Shown here: in pieces, positions 29,639 to 38,363 of the stretch
Numbering within the stretch: position 1 is the first letter of the stretch
Layout: the number at the start of each line of letters is the position of its first letter
Origin: Microbacteriaceae bacterium
GTDB taxonomy: Bacteria; Actinomycetota; Actinomycetes; Actinomycetales; Microbacteriaceae
Reading direction: 5' to 3'
NCBI GenBank assembly: GCA_027491295.1
Contig: JAIXWK010000001.1
Location: forward strand, 124,001-188,000
DNA: 64,000 nt
Made by a program: the position numbers and the translations under genes
Notes under the pieces: model-generated
Told to the model about the DNA's origin: nothing
The model's database searches: none
The model's input: only the letters and a program-made list of their open reading frames with translations

Positions 29639-30532
29639 GTGGAAAGCCAAGATACGACCAAGGTCCCGACCGGGCTAACCCTCTACTCGCAGGCAGCGCA
29701 TCGCGCCAGCAAAGAGGTCATTTACAGTTACTCGACCTCGTTCGGTATGGCAACCAGACTTTTATCCAAAGACATCAGGCACCACGTCGAGAACATTTAC
29801 GCCCTGGTGCGAGTTGCGGATGAGATTGTTGATGGCTCTGCCGCGGATGCCGCACTCAGCGCACCGGAAATAGATCCGGAAGTAGAGCTCAGTGCATTTG
29901 AGCAGGAAACCTACCGCGCCATGCGACTTGGATTTAGCACGAACCTGATCATTCACGCCTTTGCCGTAACAGCCCGCGAGGTTGGCATCAGCAAAGACAT
30001 CGTGGAGCCATTTTTCTACTCAATGCGCCAGGACCTAACCGAAACCGAACACACCCAAGAGACTTTTGACACTTACGTTTATGGCTCCGCCGAGGTAGTT
30101 GGCTTGATGTGCCTGGCGGCTTTTGTGCACGGAGGCTCCTACTCCAAAGAGGAGAAAATTACCCTGGTCAAGGGAGCTAGAGCCCTTGGTTCCGCATTTC
30201 AAAAGGTGAACTTTCTTAGAGACCTAAGTGCAGATTTCAAGAGACTTGGCCGCAGCTACTTCCCAAACGTCAACGTCTCAAACTTTGACGAGCAAACCAA
30301 GGCCCGCCTGGTGGCGGATATCAACCAGGATCTCAAGCTAAGTGCTCAGTCACTGCCGCTACTTCCAAAATCTGCCAGGGCCGCAGTGACCGCAGCGCAG
30401 CTTTTATTTACTGAGCTAAACCACAAAATTGGAAATACCGAAGCCACCAAGTTGATTGAGACACGTATCAGCGTTGGCAACTTCAAGAAGTTGTCGCTGG
30501 TTATCAAATCATTCTTAGGAGCAAAGCCATGA
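29639..30532 (+). CDS. crtB: Phytoene synthase
   Basis: CrtB joins two geranylgeranyl diphosphates into phytoene, the first carotenoid. The 297-residue squalene/phytoene synthase has both Mg2+-binding acidic motifs: DEIVD at 61-65 and 'NFLRDLSADFKRLGRSYF' with Asp195 and Asp199. The GTG start is set by the -10 box six bases upstream. Its ATGA overlap with crtI marks the head of the carotenoid operon. The GGPP synthase that makes its substrate is not in this window. Confidence 0.94.
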   Translation: MESQDTTKVPTGLTLYSQAAHRASKEVIYSYSTSFGMATRLLSKDIRHHVENIYALVRVADEIVDGSAADAALSAPEIDPEVELSAFEQETYRAMRLGFSTNLIIHAFAVTAREVGISKDIVEPFFYSMRQDLTETEHTQETFDTYVYGSAEVVGLMCLAAFVHGGSYSKEEKITLVKGARALGSAFQKVNFLRDLSADFKRLGRSYFPNVNVSNFDEQTKARLVADINQDLKLSAQSLPLLPKSARAAVTAAQLLFTELNHKIGNTEATKLIETRISVGNFKKLSLVIKSFLGAKP

Positions 30533-32091
30533 GCCAAAAAACCGCAATCGTAATTGGCGGTGGCATTGCAGGTCTTTCGACCGCTGCGCTATTGGCTAAG
30601 GCCGGCATGCAGGTGAAGCTTTTCGAAGGCCGAGAGGGCCTTGGCGGTCGCGCTTACCTTTGGGAAAAGGATGGCTTTAGATTCGATATGGGTCCGAGCT
30701 GGTACCTAATGCCGGATGCCTTTGAGCAGTTTTACAACCTGATGGGCACTACCGCAGATAACGAGCTAGACCTCGTTCGACTAACCCCTGCATACCAGAC
30801 TCGCAATGAGGGCCTGGGCGACCGCCTGGTAATGAGCGAGAAGCTTCCAGAGATCAAGGCGATGTTTGAGTCGATTGAAGAAGGTAGCGGTGAGCAGCTC
30901 CAGAAGTACCTCGACAGCGCTCAAGAGGCTTATGAGTTATCCATCAAGCACTTCTTGTACACCAACTTCAAAGACCTAAGGTCCTTCTTACACCCTGAGG
31001 TGCTTGCGAAGCTTGGCAAGTTCATAAAGCTTTTGACCACATCGCTTTATGACTTCTCCGGTCAGTTTGTCAAAGACGACCGCCTCAAGAAAATGCTGAA
31101 CTTCCCGGCGGTGTTCTTAGGTGCATCTCCATACAACACCCCGAGCATGTATCACCTGATGACCCATGTGGATATGAATCAGGGTGTCTTTTACCCGCAG
31201 GGTGGTTTCTACACCCTGATTGAATCGATTGCTGGACTTGCCAGAGCCCACGGCGCTGAAATTCACACCTCGTCTCCAGTTACCAAGATCCTTACCGAAA
31301 ATGGCAAGGCCGTTGGAGTTCAGGTTGGAGCAGCCGAATACCGCGCCGATGTAGTGGTTGCGAGCGCCGACCTGCACTTTGTAGAGACCAAGTTGCTAGA
31401 GCGCAAAGATCAGTCATTCCCCCAGTCCTGGTGGGACAAGCGCGTTGCTGGGCCTTCCGCGCTGTTGATGTACCTAGGGGTCAAGGGCAAGATCGATCAG
31501 CTCAATCACCACACCCTGTTGTACACCGAGGACTGGGGTAAGAACTTCGCCAAGGTCTTCCGAAAGGCTGATGGTAAATCAGAGGTTCCGAACCCAGCCA
31601 GCTTGTACATCTGCAACCCATCCAAGACCGACTCGAGCGTCGCTCCTGAGGGCATGGAGAACATCTTCGTTTTGGTTCCAGCCGCAGCGGATGTCGGCAT
31701 TGGTGGCTCAGGAGACGAAAGCTTTGAGCAGGCAGCTGACAAGGTGATTGAACAGATTGCCACCTGGTGTGATATTCCAGATCTCAAAGAGCGCATCGTG
31801 GTTCGAAAGACCATGGGACCGCGTGATTTCCAGAACGAGCTAAACGCCTGGAACGGCACCGCACTTGGCATGGCCCACACCCTGCGCCAAAGCGCTTTCT
31901 TCAGACCTAAGAACTACTCCAAGAAGCTCAAGAACCTGTTCTACGTTGGCCACAACACCATTCCAGGCATTGGCTTGCCGATGTGCCTAATTGGTGCCGA
32001 GCTGGTTTACAAGCACCTAACCGATGACAGAAGCGCAGGCCCTATCAAGGGTGAGCTAAAGCCAGTCAAGGTCTGGAAAGGCTTGGCTTGA
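30529..32091 (+). CDS. crtI: Phytoene desaturase
   Basis: CrtI desaturates phytoene to lycopene using FAD. The 520-residue protein begins with the FAD-binding 'VIGGGIAGLSTAALLAKAG' and the following 'EGREGLGGRAYLW'. It ends with the CrtI-type 'FYVGHNTIPGIGLPMCLIGAEL'. It overlaps crtB upstream and the first cyclase gene downstream by 4 bases each. Confidence 0.95.
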   Translation: MSQKTAIVIGGGIAGLSTAALLAKAGMQVKLFEGREGLGGRAYLWEKDGFRFDMGPSWYLMPDAFEQFYNLMGTTADNELDLVRLTPAYQTRNEGLGDRLVMSEKLPEIKAMFESIEEGSGEQLQKYLDSAQEAYELSIKHFLYTNFKDLRSFLHPEVLAKLGKFIKLLTTSLYDFSGQFVKDDRLKKMLNFPAVFLGASPYNTPSMYHLMTHVDMNQGVFYPQGGFYTLIESIAGLARAHGAEIHTSSPVTKILTENGKAVGVQVGAAEYRADVVVASADLHFVETKLLERKDQSFPQSWWDKRVAGPSALLMYLGVKGKIDQLNHHTLLYTEDWGKNFAKVFRKADGKSEVPNPASLYICNPSKTDSSVAPEGMENIFVLVPAAADVGIGGSGDESFEQAADKVIEQIATWCDIPDLKERIVVRKTMGPRDFQNELNAWNGTALGMAHTLRQSAFFRPKNYSKKLKNLFYVGHNTIPGIGLPMCLIGAELVYKHLTDDRSAGPIKGELKPVKVWKGLA

Positions 32092-32396
32092 TCCTGTATC
32101 TTGCGGCCCTAACCGTTTCCCTTTTGGGAATGGGGCTAATTGATTTCAAGCACAAGCTGGCGCTGTTTGCGCAGCCCGTTAGATCAGCAATAACTATTGC
32201 GGTGGCAGTAACCGTGTTTTTGATTTGGGACCTGGTTGGCATCTCCCAAGGAATCTTTTTCCGAGGTGCAGGTCCCTACCTCACCAGCATAACAATCGCA
32301 CCAGAACTTCCCATCGAAGAGGTGTTTTTCCTAACGCTTTTGAGCTACACGATTTTGATCGCCTACCTAGGGTTTGCTAAATGGCGCAAGAGTTGA
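32088..32396 (+). CDS. Lycopene cyclase subunit, CrtYc/CrtYe type
   Basis: This is one half of the heterodimeric lycopene cyclase found in actinobacteria: 102 residues with three membrane helices and the conserved acidic motif 'PELPIEEVFFLTLLSY'. The start codon is TTG, overlapping the crtI stop as TTGA. It must act with the next protein. Beta- versus epsilon-ring chemistry cannot be told by eye. Confidence 0.88.
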   Translation: MILYLAALTVSLLGMGLIDFKHKLALFAQPVRSAITIAVAVTVFLIWDLVGISQGIFFRGAGPYLTSITIAPELPIEEVFFLTLLSYTILIAYLGFAKWRKS

Positions 32397-32680
32397 GCTA
32401 CCTCGCGATTGCGCTCCCACCGGTTTTGTTGTTCGGTCTTCTAGCGCTGCTATTTCGAAAGCGCTTTAACCTCAGAGCCCTTGGACTGGCGGCCATTCTC
32501 ACGCTCGTGATGACATTGGTCTTTGATAACTTAATCATTCTGTTTGGCATAGTTGGCTATGACGAAGCTCTGATATCAGGTGTAAAACTAGGAGTCGCAC
32601 CGATTGAGGACTTCTCTTACACACTTGCTGGATTGGTGTTGATTCCACTCACCTGGGAACTACTGGGAAGGAAGAAGTGA
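32381..32680 (+). CDS. Lycopene cyclase subunit, CrtYd/CrtYf type
   Basis: The partner half of the lycopene cyclase, 99 residues with three membrane helices and the matching acidic motif 'APIEDFSYTLAGL'. It overlaps the first half by 16 bases in a different frame, so the two are translated together but remain separate polypeptides. In other organisms they are fused. Confidence 0.88.
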   Translation: MAQELSYLAIALPPVLLFGLLALLFRKRFNLRALGLAAILTLVMTLVFDNLIILFGIVGYDEALISGVKLGVAPIEDFSYTLAGLVLIPLTWELLGRKK

Positions 32681-33531
32681 GAGCTGTAGCCAAACTGTTT
32701 GTGGCATCCAGGCCAATCTCCTGGGTCAATACCGCTTTCCCATTTGGTGCCGCTTACTTTTTCTCAACCGGAGCGATCGATTGGATCTTCTGGCTGGGAT
32801 GTTTTTTCTTTCTAATCCCCTACAACTTTTTGATGTATGGCGTAAATGATGTTTTTGACTACGAGAGTGATCTTCGAAACCCCAGAAAAGGTGGCATCGA
32901 AGGAGCACTGCTAGATCCCAAATACCACCGACTAACGCTGTTCTGGGCTTTTGGAATTTCGATTCCCTTTGCGCTAGTGCTCTCGCTTGTGAACCCAAGC
33001 TCAACTTTCTGGTTGTGGCTGACGCTATTTGCAGTGGTGGCATACAGCGTCAAGGGCCTTAGGTTCAAAGAGATTCCATTCTTGGATTCGCTAACCAGCA
33101 GCTGGCACTTTGTTGGGCCCCTAGTGGTTGGCCTTGCGATGGCTGAGGTTGAGATCACCGGTGCTCTGGTAACTGGAATTGCTGCCTTTTTGATTTGGGG
33201 TATGGCCTCTCACGCCTTTGGAGCAGTGCAGGATGTCGGGGCAGATCGCGAGGCCAAGATTGCATCGATTGCCACCGCACTCGGAGCAAGCCTTACAACC
33301 CGCATCGCCTTTGGTTTCTACATTGTGGCCGGAGTTCTGGCCTTGAGCCTGCCAGATCGCTTTGCTTTTGCAGCCTTGGCAGCAATCCCCTACCTATTTG
33401 TGGTTGGTAGGGAGCTAAACATCACCGATCAGAATTGTGAGCGAGCCAACCGCGGTTGGAAAGTCTTTATCTGGCTGAACTTTTTCGCCGGTGCGGTTAT
33501 CTGTTCGCTGCTTATCGGACCAAGCGCTTAG
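32677..33531 (+). CDS. crtEb: UbiA-family prenyltransferase, lycopene elongase type
   Basis: In C50 carotenoid producers such as Corynebacterium glutamicum, CrtEb adds C5 units to lycopene. This 284-residue membrane protein has the first prenyl-diphosphate motif 'NDVFDYESDLRNPRK' and a second 'GAVQDVGADREAKI', with about eight helices. Together with a split cyclase it suggests decaprenoxanthin- or sarcinaxanthin-like products. The GTG start overlaps the cyclase stop by 4 bases, and the stop shares TTAG with the convergent SprT gene. Confidence 0.85.
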   Translation: MRAVAKLFVASRPISWVNTAFPFGAAYFFSTGAIDWIFWLGCFFFLIPYNFLMYGVNDVFDYESDLRNPRKGGIEGALLDPKYHRLTLFWAFGISIPFALVLSLVNPSSTFWLWLTLFAVVAYSVKGLRFKEIPFLDSLTSSWHFVGPLVVGLAMAEVEITGALVTGIAAFLIWGMASHAFGAVQDVGADREAKIASIATALGASLTTRIAFGFYIVAGVLALSLPDRFAFAALAAIPYLFVVGRELNITDQNCERANRGWKVFIWLNFFAGAVICSLLIGPSA

Positions 33532-33968
33532 TTTTCGCTCCAGCTAATTAGATAGCGGCGAGAAAAACTCGGGGCGCAGAGTTTGCAGCTGAGCATTCTT
33601 GCTGGCTGTCGAGAGCGAAAGTGCTCGTGGCCACCAGGGCAAACCCCTTTGTATTTCGCGACCTGCTTGGCAAGTGGTGTGCCATCGATTCTTTGGTGAA
33701 GGTAACCCAGCTCGCTAGCCTTCGCCTTCCAGATCTTGCCGTGACCAGCTGCCTGTCCGGTTAGGGCATGGGCAATCTCATGAAGCAAAACCTGCTCCAC
33801 CACATGCATGTCTCCAGCTTCAACTAGGTGCCTTGAGATGGTGATGCGCTTTTGTGAGTAGTTGCACAGCCCGGCTCGACGAATTGCCCTATCGAATCCA
33901 AACGAATAGTTGACCAGCCCATGCTGCTGAAATAGCTGCTGGGCTAACTGATTTACCTGGTCAAACAC
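33528..33968 (-). CDS. SprT-like zinc metalloprotease domain protein
   Basis: A 146-residue SprT-family protein. The zinc motif is 'HEIAHAL' (His63, Glu64, His67) with a later 'GHGKIWK' (His76). A C-terminal zinc-ribbon-like part has 'CPGGHE' and 'CKLC'. SprT-domain proteins such as Spartan degrade DNA-protein crosslinks in eukaryotes; bacterial members are poorly defined. The -10 TAATCT overlaps the stop codon of the upstream aminotransferase gene and is six bases from the GTG start. Confidence 0.8.
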   Translation of the reverse strand: MFDQVNQLAQQLFQQHGLVNYSFGFDRAIRRAGLCNYSQKRITISRHLVEAGDMHVVEQVLLHEIAHALTGQAAGHGKIWKAKASELGYLHQRIDGTPLAKQVAKYKGVCPGGHEHFRSRQPARMLSCKLCAPSFSRRYLISWSEN

Positions 33969-33980
33969 GAGACAAGATTA
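33969..33980 (-). promoter_or_regulatory. -10 box of leaderless sprT-like gene
   Basis: On the minus strand TAATCT is followed by six bases (TGTCTC) and the GTG start. The first three bases of the box are the stop codon of the preceding gene. Confidence 0.45.
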
Positions 33981-35117
33981 GCCCTCGAGAACCTTTGAGA
34001 TTCGCGAGATGGCTTCACTGATTCTGGCTTTTGAGGTTGCGATGTTGAATCGAATGAAGTTCGAGTATTGATCTTCAGGGGCATGGTCGTTGCCCGGCAC
34101 TACCGCCACCTTGGCTTGTTGCAAAAGCACATGCTGGACTTTATCCACCTTGTAGCCGGCTAGATCGACCCATACCAAATAGGTGCTCTCCATATTGAAA
34201 AGTTTTGCCTTTGGAAGCTTTTGGGCAACCTCGTGCTGGAAGAAGGCAAGGTTCTCTTGGATCTGCTCGACAGTATCGTCCAGCCACTGCACAGAGTCCG
34301 AGTAGGCACTCTCCATTGCAAAGGCACCAATCAGCGAGGTGCGCCAGTGCAAAGCCTCTGGGATTGCCCTGAGCCTCGCCTGAACTTCAGGACCTTGCGT
34401 GATATAGAAGGCGGCCTTTAGGCCGGCAACATTCCAAGCCTTTGAACTCGAGCTAATGGTCACGCCGGTGCGCTGGGCAGCTGTCCCCAACGCGAGGTAT
34501 GGAGTAAACGGCACCCAGCTAAGTGGCGCGTGAATCTCGTCGCTGATCACGGTTACGCCGTACCTGTCTGCCAATTCGGCAATCTCAGTAAGTTCCTTGG
34601 CGGTGTGGACTCGGCCCACCGGATTCTGCGGCGAGCAAAGCAGGTAAACCTTTACGCCGTCTTTGAATGCGCTCTCGATACCGGCGATGTCTAAAACCCA
34701 ATCATCACCTTTGAGCACCAGTGGAACATCCGCCACCTCGGCGTGAACCTCTTCGATCCAGTGGTAGAAACTTGAGTAGACAGGGCTGTTGAGCAGGACC
34801 TTATCGCCAGGCTTGGTCAGCACTCGCAAAATCTCAACCGCTGCGACTCCAACATCGGTAGCAAGCTTTAGCTGCTCAGGTGCAAGCTGCCAACCCCAGC
34901 GCTCTAGCGCAAATGCCTCAAATGCCTTTGCAACCTCTGGAACTGGGCCGGTGTAACCAAGGTCGGAGCGGTCAGTTAGATCTTTGATTCGATCGCGAAT
35001 TGCAGGTGCGACATCAAAGTCCATCTCTGCAACGTGCATTGGAAGAACATCTTCAGGGAACCTGCGCCACTTTGAACTGGAGCGATTCGCAAAATTGCCA
35101 AAACTGTCTGGGTTCAC
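33978..35117 (-). CDS. PLP-dependent MalY/PatB-type aminotransferase or C-S lyase
   Basis: A 379-residue fold-type I PLP enzyme. The Schiff-base lysine is in 'SSSKAWNVAGLKAAFY', and the cofactor-aspartate region reads 'VISDEIHAPLSW'. The 'PEDVLPMHVAEMDFDVAPAI' start and 'SSFYHWIEE' are characteristic of MalY/PatB proteins, many of which are cystathionine beta-lyases rather than aminotransferases. A role in methionine synthesis or cysteine breakdown is likely but unproven. Its GTG start is six bases after a CATAAT hexamer. Confidence 0.82.
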   Translation of the reverse strand: MNPDSFGNFANRSSSKWRRFPEDVLPMHVAEMDFDVAPAIRDRIKDLTDRSDLGYTGPVPEVAKAFEAFALERWGWQLAPEQLKLATDVGVAAVEILRVLTKPGDKVLLNSPVYSSFYHWIEEVHAEVADVPLVLKGDDWVLDIAGIESAFKDGVKVYLLCSPQNPVGRVHTAKELTEIAELADRYGVTVISDEIHAPLSWVPFTPYLALGTAAQRTGVTISSSSKAWNVAGLKAAFYITQGPEVQARLRAIPEALHWRTSLIGAFAMESAYSDSVQWLDDTVEQIQENLAFFQHEVAQKLPKAKLFNMESTYLVWVDLAGYKVDKVQHVLLQQAKVAVVPGNDHAPEDQYSNFIRFNIATSKARISEAISRISKVLEG

Positions 35118-35129
35118 GCTTTGATTATG
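35118..35129 (-). promoter_or_regulatory. -10 box of leaderless malY-like gene
   Basis: CATAAT on the minus strand, six bases (CAAAGC), then the GTG start. Confidence 0.45.
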
Positions 35130-35157
35130 CCCGATTTATCAAACATGAGCTTGCTAG

Positions 35158-35757
35158 TTACAGCGAACTAAAAAGTAGTGTTCCCGCGATGGTGAACATA
35201 ACCACAGCGATTGCCATATCCAGCACCTGCCAAAACCGAACCGAGGCCATGAAACGGGACAAGAGCTTTGCCCCGTAACCCAACGAAAAGAACCACACGA
35301 AACTGGCCAAAGCCCCACCGAGGGCAAACCACCACTGATTGGGGGCAAATTGGTTTCCAATCGAGCCCAGGAGAATGACGGTGTCTAGATAAACATGGGG
35401 GTTTAGCCAGGTCAGGGCCGCCATGGTGCCCAAGGTTTTGATTAGCGGTAGCGCTTCACCCTGCGCCTCAAGGGTCTTCGGGTTGATTGCTCTGCGAACC
35501 GCACCGATACCGAACCAAATCAGGTAGGCAGCTCCTGCGTATCGGAAGATTTCAAGAAGTAAGGGAAGCTGTTGGATTAAAGCACCTAAGCCCGCAACTC
35601 CCGCAATGATCAAAACTGCATCTGAGACCGCACAAAAAAGCACCACTGCAAACACATGGTGACGCATCAATCCGAGCCTGAGCACATAGGCATTTTGAGC
35701 ACCGATGGCGATGATCAAGGAAAGGCCGGTGAAGAAGCCGGCAGCAGATGCGAACAT
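35158..35757 (-). CDS. LysE/ArgO-type amino acid exporter
   Basis: A 199-residue membrane protein with about six hydrophobic helices. It shows the LysE-family N-terminus 'GLSLIIAIGAQNAYVLRLGL' and 'LTWLNPHVYLDTVILLG', which is diagnostic of the LysE/ArgO branch that exports lysine or arginine. It is the first of two LysE-superfamily exporters in this window. A LysG-type regulator, usual beside lysE, is not seen. Confidence 0.85.
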   Translation of the reverse strand: MFASAAGFFTGLSLIIAIGAQNAYVLRLGLMRHHVFAVVLFCAVSDAVLIIAGVAGLGALIQQLPLLLEIFRYAGAAYLIWFGIGAVRRAINPKTLEAQGEALPLIKTLGTMAALTWLNPHVYLDTVILLGSIGNQFAPNQWWFALGGALASFVWFFSLGYGAKLLSRFMASVRFWQVLDMAIAVVMFTIAGTLLFSSL

Positions 35758-35795
35758 GTGGGAATTGTATCGGGGCTTAGAAAGTTATTTTCCTC
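35758..35795. promoter_or_regulatory. Divergent lysE-like / peroxiredoxin promoter region
   Basis: On the minus strand TACAAT (35764-35769) lies six bases from the exporter ATG, a near-consensus -10 box. On the plus strand a T-rich TTATTT ends five bases before the peroxiredoxin ATG. Total spacing is 38 bases. Confidence 0.5.
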
Positions 35796-36263
35796 ATGAC
35801 TTCAACACTAGAAATTGGTGCCAAGGCACCGCAGTTCACACTAAAGAACCAGGACGGCCAAGAGATTTCTTTGGCTTCGACCTTGGGTCAGAAGGTAGTT
35901 GTTTACTTCTACCCTGCCGCCTCCACGCCGGGTTGCACCACTCAGGCTTGCGAGCTTAGAGACAACATCAACTCCCTCAAGTCCGCCGGCTACACCGTGT
36001 TGGGCATCTCACCTGATGAGCCAGGGAAGCTGAAGAAGTTCAAGGACAAAGAAGGTCTGAACTTTGAGCTTTTGAGTGACCCAGACAACGCGGTTCAAAA
36101 TGCCTATGGCGCATACGGCGAAAAGAGCATGTATGGCAAGACCTACATGGGCACCATTCGCTCAACCTTCGTCGTTGATGAGAAGGGTGTGCTCTCAAAC
36201 GTTTTCTACAACGTGAAGGCCAAGGGACACATCGAAATGCTCAGAAAGCAGATCGGCTTCTAA
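35796..36263 (+). CDS. bcp: Thiol peroxidase, Bcp/PrxQ type (2-Cys)
   Basis: Bcp reduces hydrogen and organic peroxides with thioredoxin as donor. The 155-residue protein has the peroxidatic Cys47 in 'ASTPGCTTQACELRD' and the resolving Cys52 five residues later, the atypical 2-Cys arrangement. It is followed by 'GISPDEPGKLKKF'. It has a paralog at 53.2 kb that lacks the resolving cysteine. The stop shares CTAA with the convergent exporter gene. Confidence 0.92.
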   Translation: MTSTLEIGAKAPQFTLKNQDGQEISLASTLGQKVVVYFYPAASTPGCTTQACELRDNINSLKSAGYTVLGISPDEPGKLKKFKDKEGLNFELLSDPDNAVQNAYGAYGEKSMYGKTYMGTIRSTFVVDEKGVLSNVFYNVKAKGHIEMLRKQIGF

Positions 36264-36868
36264 CGAAGCGGTAGCAAGACTCCGATTGCCATAAACACTG
36301 AGCCGAAGAATCGGTTGACGTTTTTGCCTACCTTTTTTAGCCACGGCTGAATTCGATCCGCCAAGGTTGCAACCATCAGCTCATACCAAAACTCGACGAA
36401 CACAAAGGTTGCGGCCATAATCACGAACTGCAAGAAAAGCGATGCGTTTGGGTCGATGAACTGCGGCAGAAATGCCACGAAAAACAAGATTCCCTTTGGG
36501 TTCGTGACTGCCGATAGAAAGCCCTGGCTGAATAGCTTCGAGGAACCCAGGCTGGTTCGACTTGCCGTATCGGCAATCCCCAATGGTTCAGATCGCCAGA
36601 CTTGAATACCAAGCCAAACTAGGTATGCACCACCAACCCACTTCAGCACAGTCAGGAGTTCAGCTGAAGCCTGGAGCAGGGCACCAATGCCGAACATGCT
36701 CATGCCGATTACCACTGCAAAGCCGAGTAACCCCCCAAAGATGGTGGCCAGGGTTTTCTTAGTTCCGTAAAGCGCTCCATGCGTGAGAGCAAGTAAACCG
36801 TTTGGACCTGGAGTCAAAGACAGCCCAACCGCCGCTGCAGCGTAGAGGGCCCAGGTTCCAAAGTCCAC
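36260..36868 (-). CDS. LysE/RhtB-family exporter
   Basis: A 202-residue membrane protein with the RhtB-type N-terminus 'LSLTPGPNGLLALTHGALYG' and 'NPKGILFFVAFLPQFIDP', about six helices. Members export homoserine, threonine, other amino acids or related metabolites. I chose the GTG at 36868, which shares one base with the stop of the upstream dehydrogenase. This gives the usual length and implies coupled translation, so the exported compound may relate to the two upstream enzymes. Confidence 0.82.
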   Translation of the reverse strand: MDFGTWALYAAAAVGLSLTPGPNGLLALTHGALYGTKKTLATIFGGLLGFAVVIGMSMFGIGALLQASAELLTVLKWVGGAYLVWLGIQVWRSEPLGIADTASRTSLGSSKLFSQGFLSAVTNPKGILFFVAFLPQFIDPNASLFLQFVIMAATFVFVEFWYELMVATLADRIQPWLKKVGKNVNRFFGSVFMAIGVLLPLR

Positions 36869-37788
36869 TAGTAGCCCAGCGCTTTGTCCACGATGCCGGT
36901 CAACTGACCTCCGGTCAACCAAGCACTCACATTCACCCGCAACCTCTCAGAGAACAGCCTGGTCACCTGGGGCAAAGTATCTGCCGTGTGAGGAGTGATG
37001 ATAAGCCTTGGTTCATTCCACATCGGGTGACCTTCAGGCAGTGGTTCTGGGTAGGTAACATCGGTTGCCGCACCTGCAATCTGCCCAGAAGCCAAAGCCT
37101 CAAGCAACGCTTCTTGATCTACAACCTCTCCCCTGGCGATGTTCACCAGGTAGGAGTCGCTTCGCATCGAGGCAAAACGCTCGCGGTTGAAAAGGAATCT
37201 TGTTTCATCCGTTAGCGCGCAGGCCAAAACCACGAACTGAGCCTTTGATAGTTCTGCGTCAAAGCTATCGAAGCCCACTATCTTGCCGGTAAAACTCTCA
37301 GGGAATGGCTGTTCAGGATGTTTTCTGACAACCGTCACCTTGGATCTAAAAGGAATCAGGAACTCGACTAATTGCTCCGAGATTCCACCTCCACCGATCA
37401 GCAGAACCTCGGCATCAAAGAGTGAGTCGGCGTGCTTCTTGCCCCAGCTTTTGGCGCGAATCCGCTCGGGAAGAACTCGCCCTAGGGCCATGCAAAGCAT
37501 CAAAGCATGCTCCGCAACAGGCTCAGAGTAAGAGCGCTTGGCGGAGGTGAAAACAGGATCTAACTGGATAATCTCTTTGAAAGCATCGACACCGGCAAAT
37601 GGCAGTTGCACCCAAACAAGTTGCGGGTTTGCCTTCAAGGTATCGGCTAAGCCCTGAGGATTTGCGTAGTCAGTCCAGACCAGTGCTCTAACCTCTGGAC
37701 CAATCGGAACAACCTTCGCGCCGGCAGATTCAATTGCCTCAAGATAGGCGGGGATCTGCTTGGGCTCTAAAGCTACGAAATTGTTCAT
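36868..37788 (-). CDS. D-isomer-specific 2-hydroxyacid dehydrogenase family protein
   Basis: A 306-residue NAD(P)-dependent oxidoreductase. The catalytic residues are in 'NIARGEVVDQEAL' (Arg), 'TDVTYPEPLPEGHPMW' (Glu) and 'LIITPHTADT' (His). The nucleotide loop reads 'LLIGGGGISEQLVEFL', a serine-containing variant of GxGxxG. The substrate is unknown, with glyoxylate/hydroxypyruvate-type acids typical. It overlaps the upstream hydrolase by 4 bases and the downstream exporter by 1. Confidence 0.85.
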   Translation of the reverse strand: MNNFVALEPKQIPAYLEAIESAGAKVVPIGPEVRALVWTDYANPQGLADTLKANPQLVWVQLPFAGVDAFKEIIQLDPVFTSAKRSYSEPVAEHALMLCMALGRVLPERIRAKSWGKKHADSLFDAEVLLIGGGGISEQLVEFLIPFRSKVTVVRKHPEQPFPESFTGKIVGFDSFDAELSKAQFVVLACALTDETRFLFNRERFASMRSDSYLVNIARGEVVDQEALLEALASGQIAGAATDVTYPEPLPEGHPMWNEPRLIITPHTADTLPQVTRLFSERLRVNVSAWLTGGQLTGIVDKALGY

Positions 37789-38288
37789 TTGAGGGCTTCA
37801 AGCTCCCGCTGGATTCGATCAGAAATCTCAGAAGCAGGGGTCGGGTCTTCAGAACCTGGGTAACCACCGTCGTAGGTGGCATGCATGTTTCTCTCAACCG
37901 AAATCTTGAAACCCAATTCGTGTGCAGCTCGTGCGGATGCGCCAAGACACATATCGGACTGGACACCTGCAAATTCCAGCTCGGTAATTCCTCTAGATCG
38001 AAGCTCAGCGGCTAAGTCTGGATTGGACTCAAAAACATTTTGGGTTGTCTTTCGAACCACAAGCTCGTTGTCTTTTGGATGAAGCACCAGCTCCCACCAA
38101 GGCTCTCCCGGGGCATCCATTTCGTCATCCGGACCATCGTTCTGAACGTGGATAACCTGCTGATTCTCAAGGCGTGCTTTTAGCAGGCGCTCCCCGATGC
38201 GCTGGAGCAAGTCAGCTGCCCCCGGCACAGGCCAAGGACCAAGGAACAGGCTTACCTGGACATCAACGATCACTAGAGCCTTGGACAT
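37785..38288 (-). CDS. Isochorismatase-fold cysteine hydrolase
   Basis: A 167-residue hydrolase with the full catalytic triad of the nicotinamidase/isochorismatase superfamily: Asp9 ('VIVDVQ'), Lys80 ('VVRKTTQNVF') and Cys114 ('GVQSDMCLGASARAA'). Whether the substrate is nicotinamide, a carbamoyl compound or another amide is not clear. It heads a three-gene overlapping unit with the dehydrogenase and exporter. Confidence 0.82.
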   Translation of the reverse strand: MSKALVIVDVQVSLFLGPWPVPGAADLLQRIGERLLKARLENQQVIHVQNDGPDDEMDAPGEPWWELVLHPKDNELVVRKTTQNVFESNPDLAAELRSRGITELEFAGVQSDMCLGASARAAHELGFKISVERNMHATYDGGYPGSEDPTPASEISDRIQRELEALK

Positions 38289-38363
38289 GTTCTACCTTTC
38301 AAGTCGTTTTAGCCTATTGCCCAAACAGCGGTAGACTCACGAGATGCCAGTAGGCCTTTTGGT

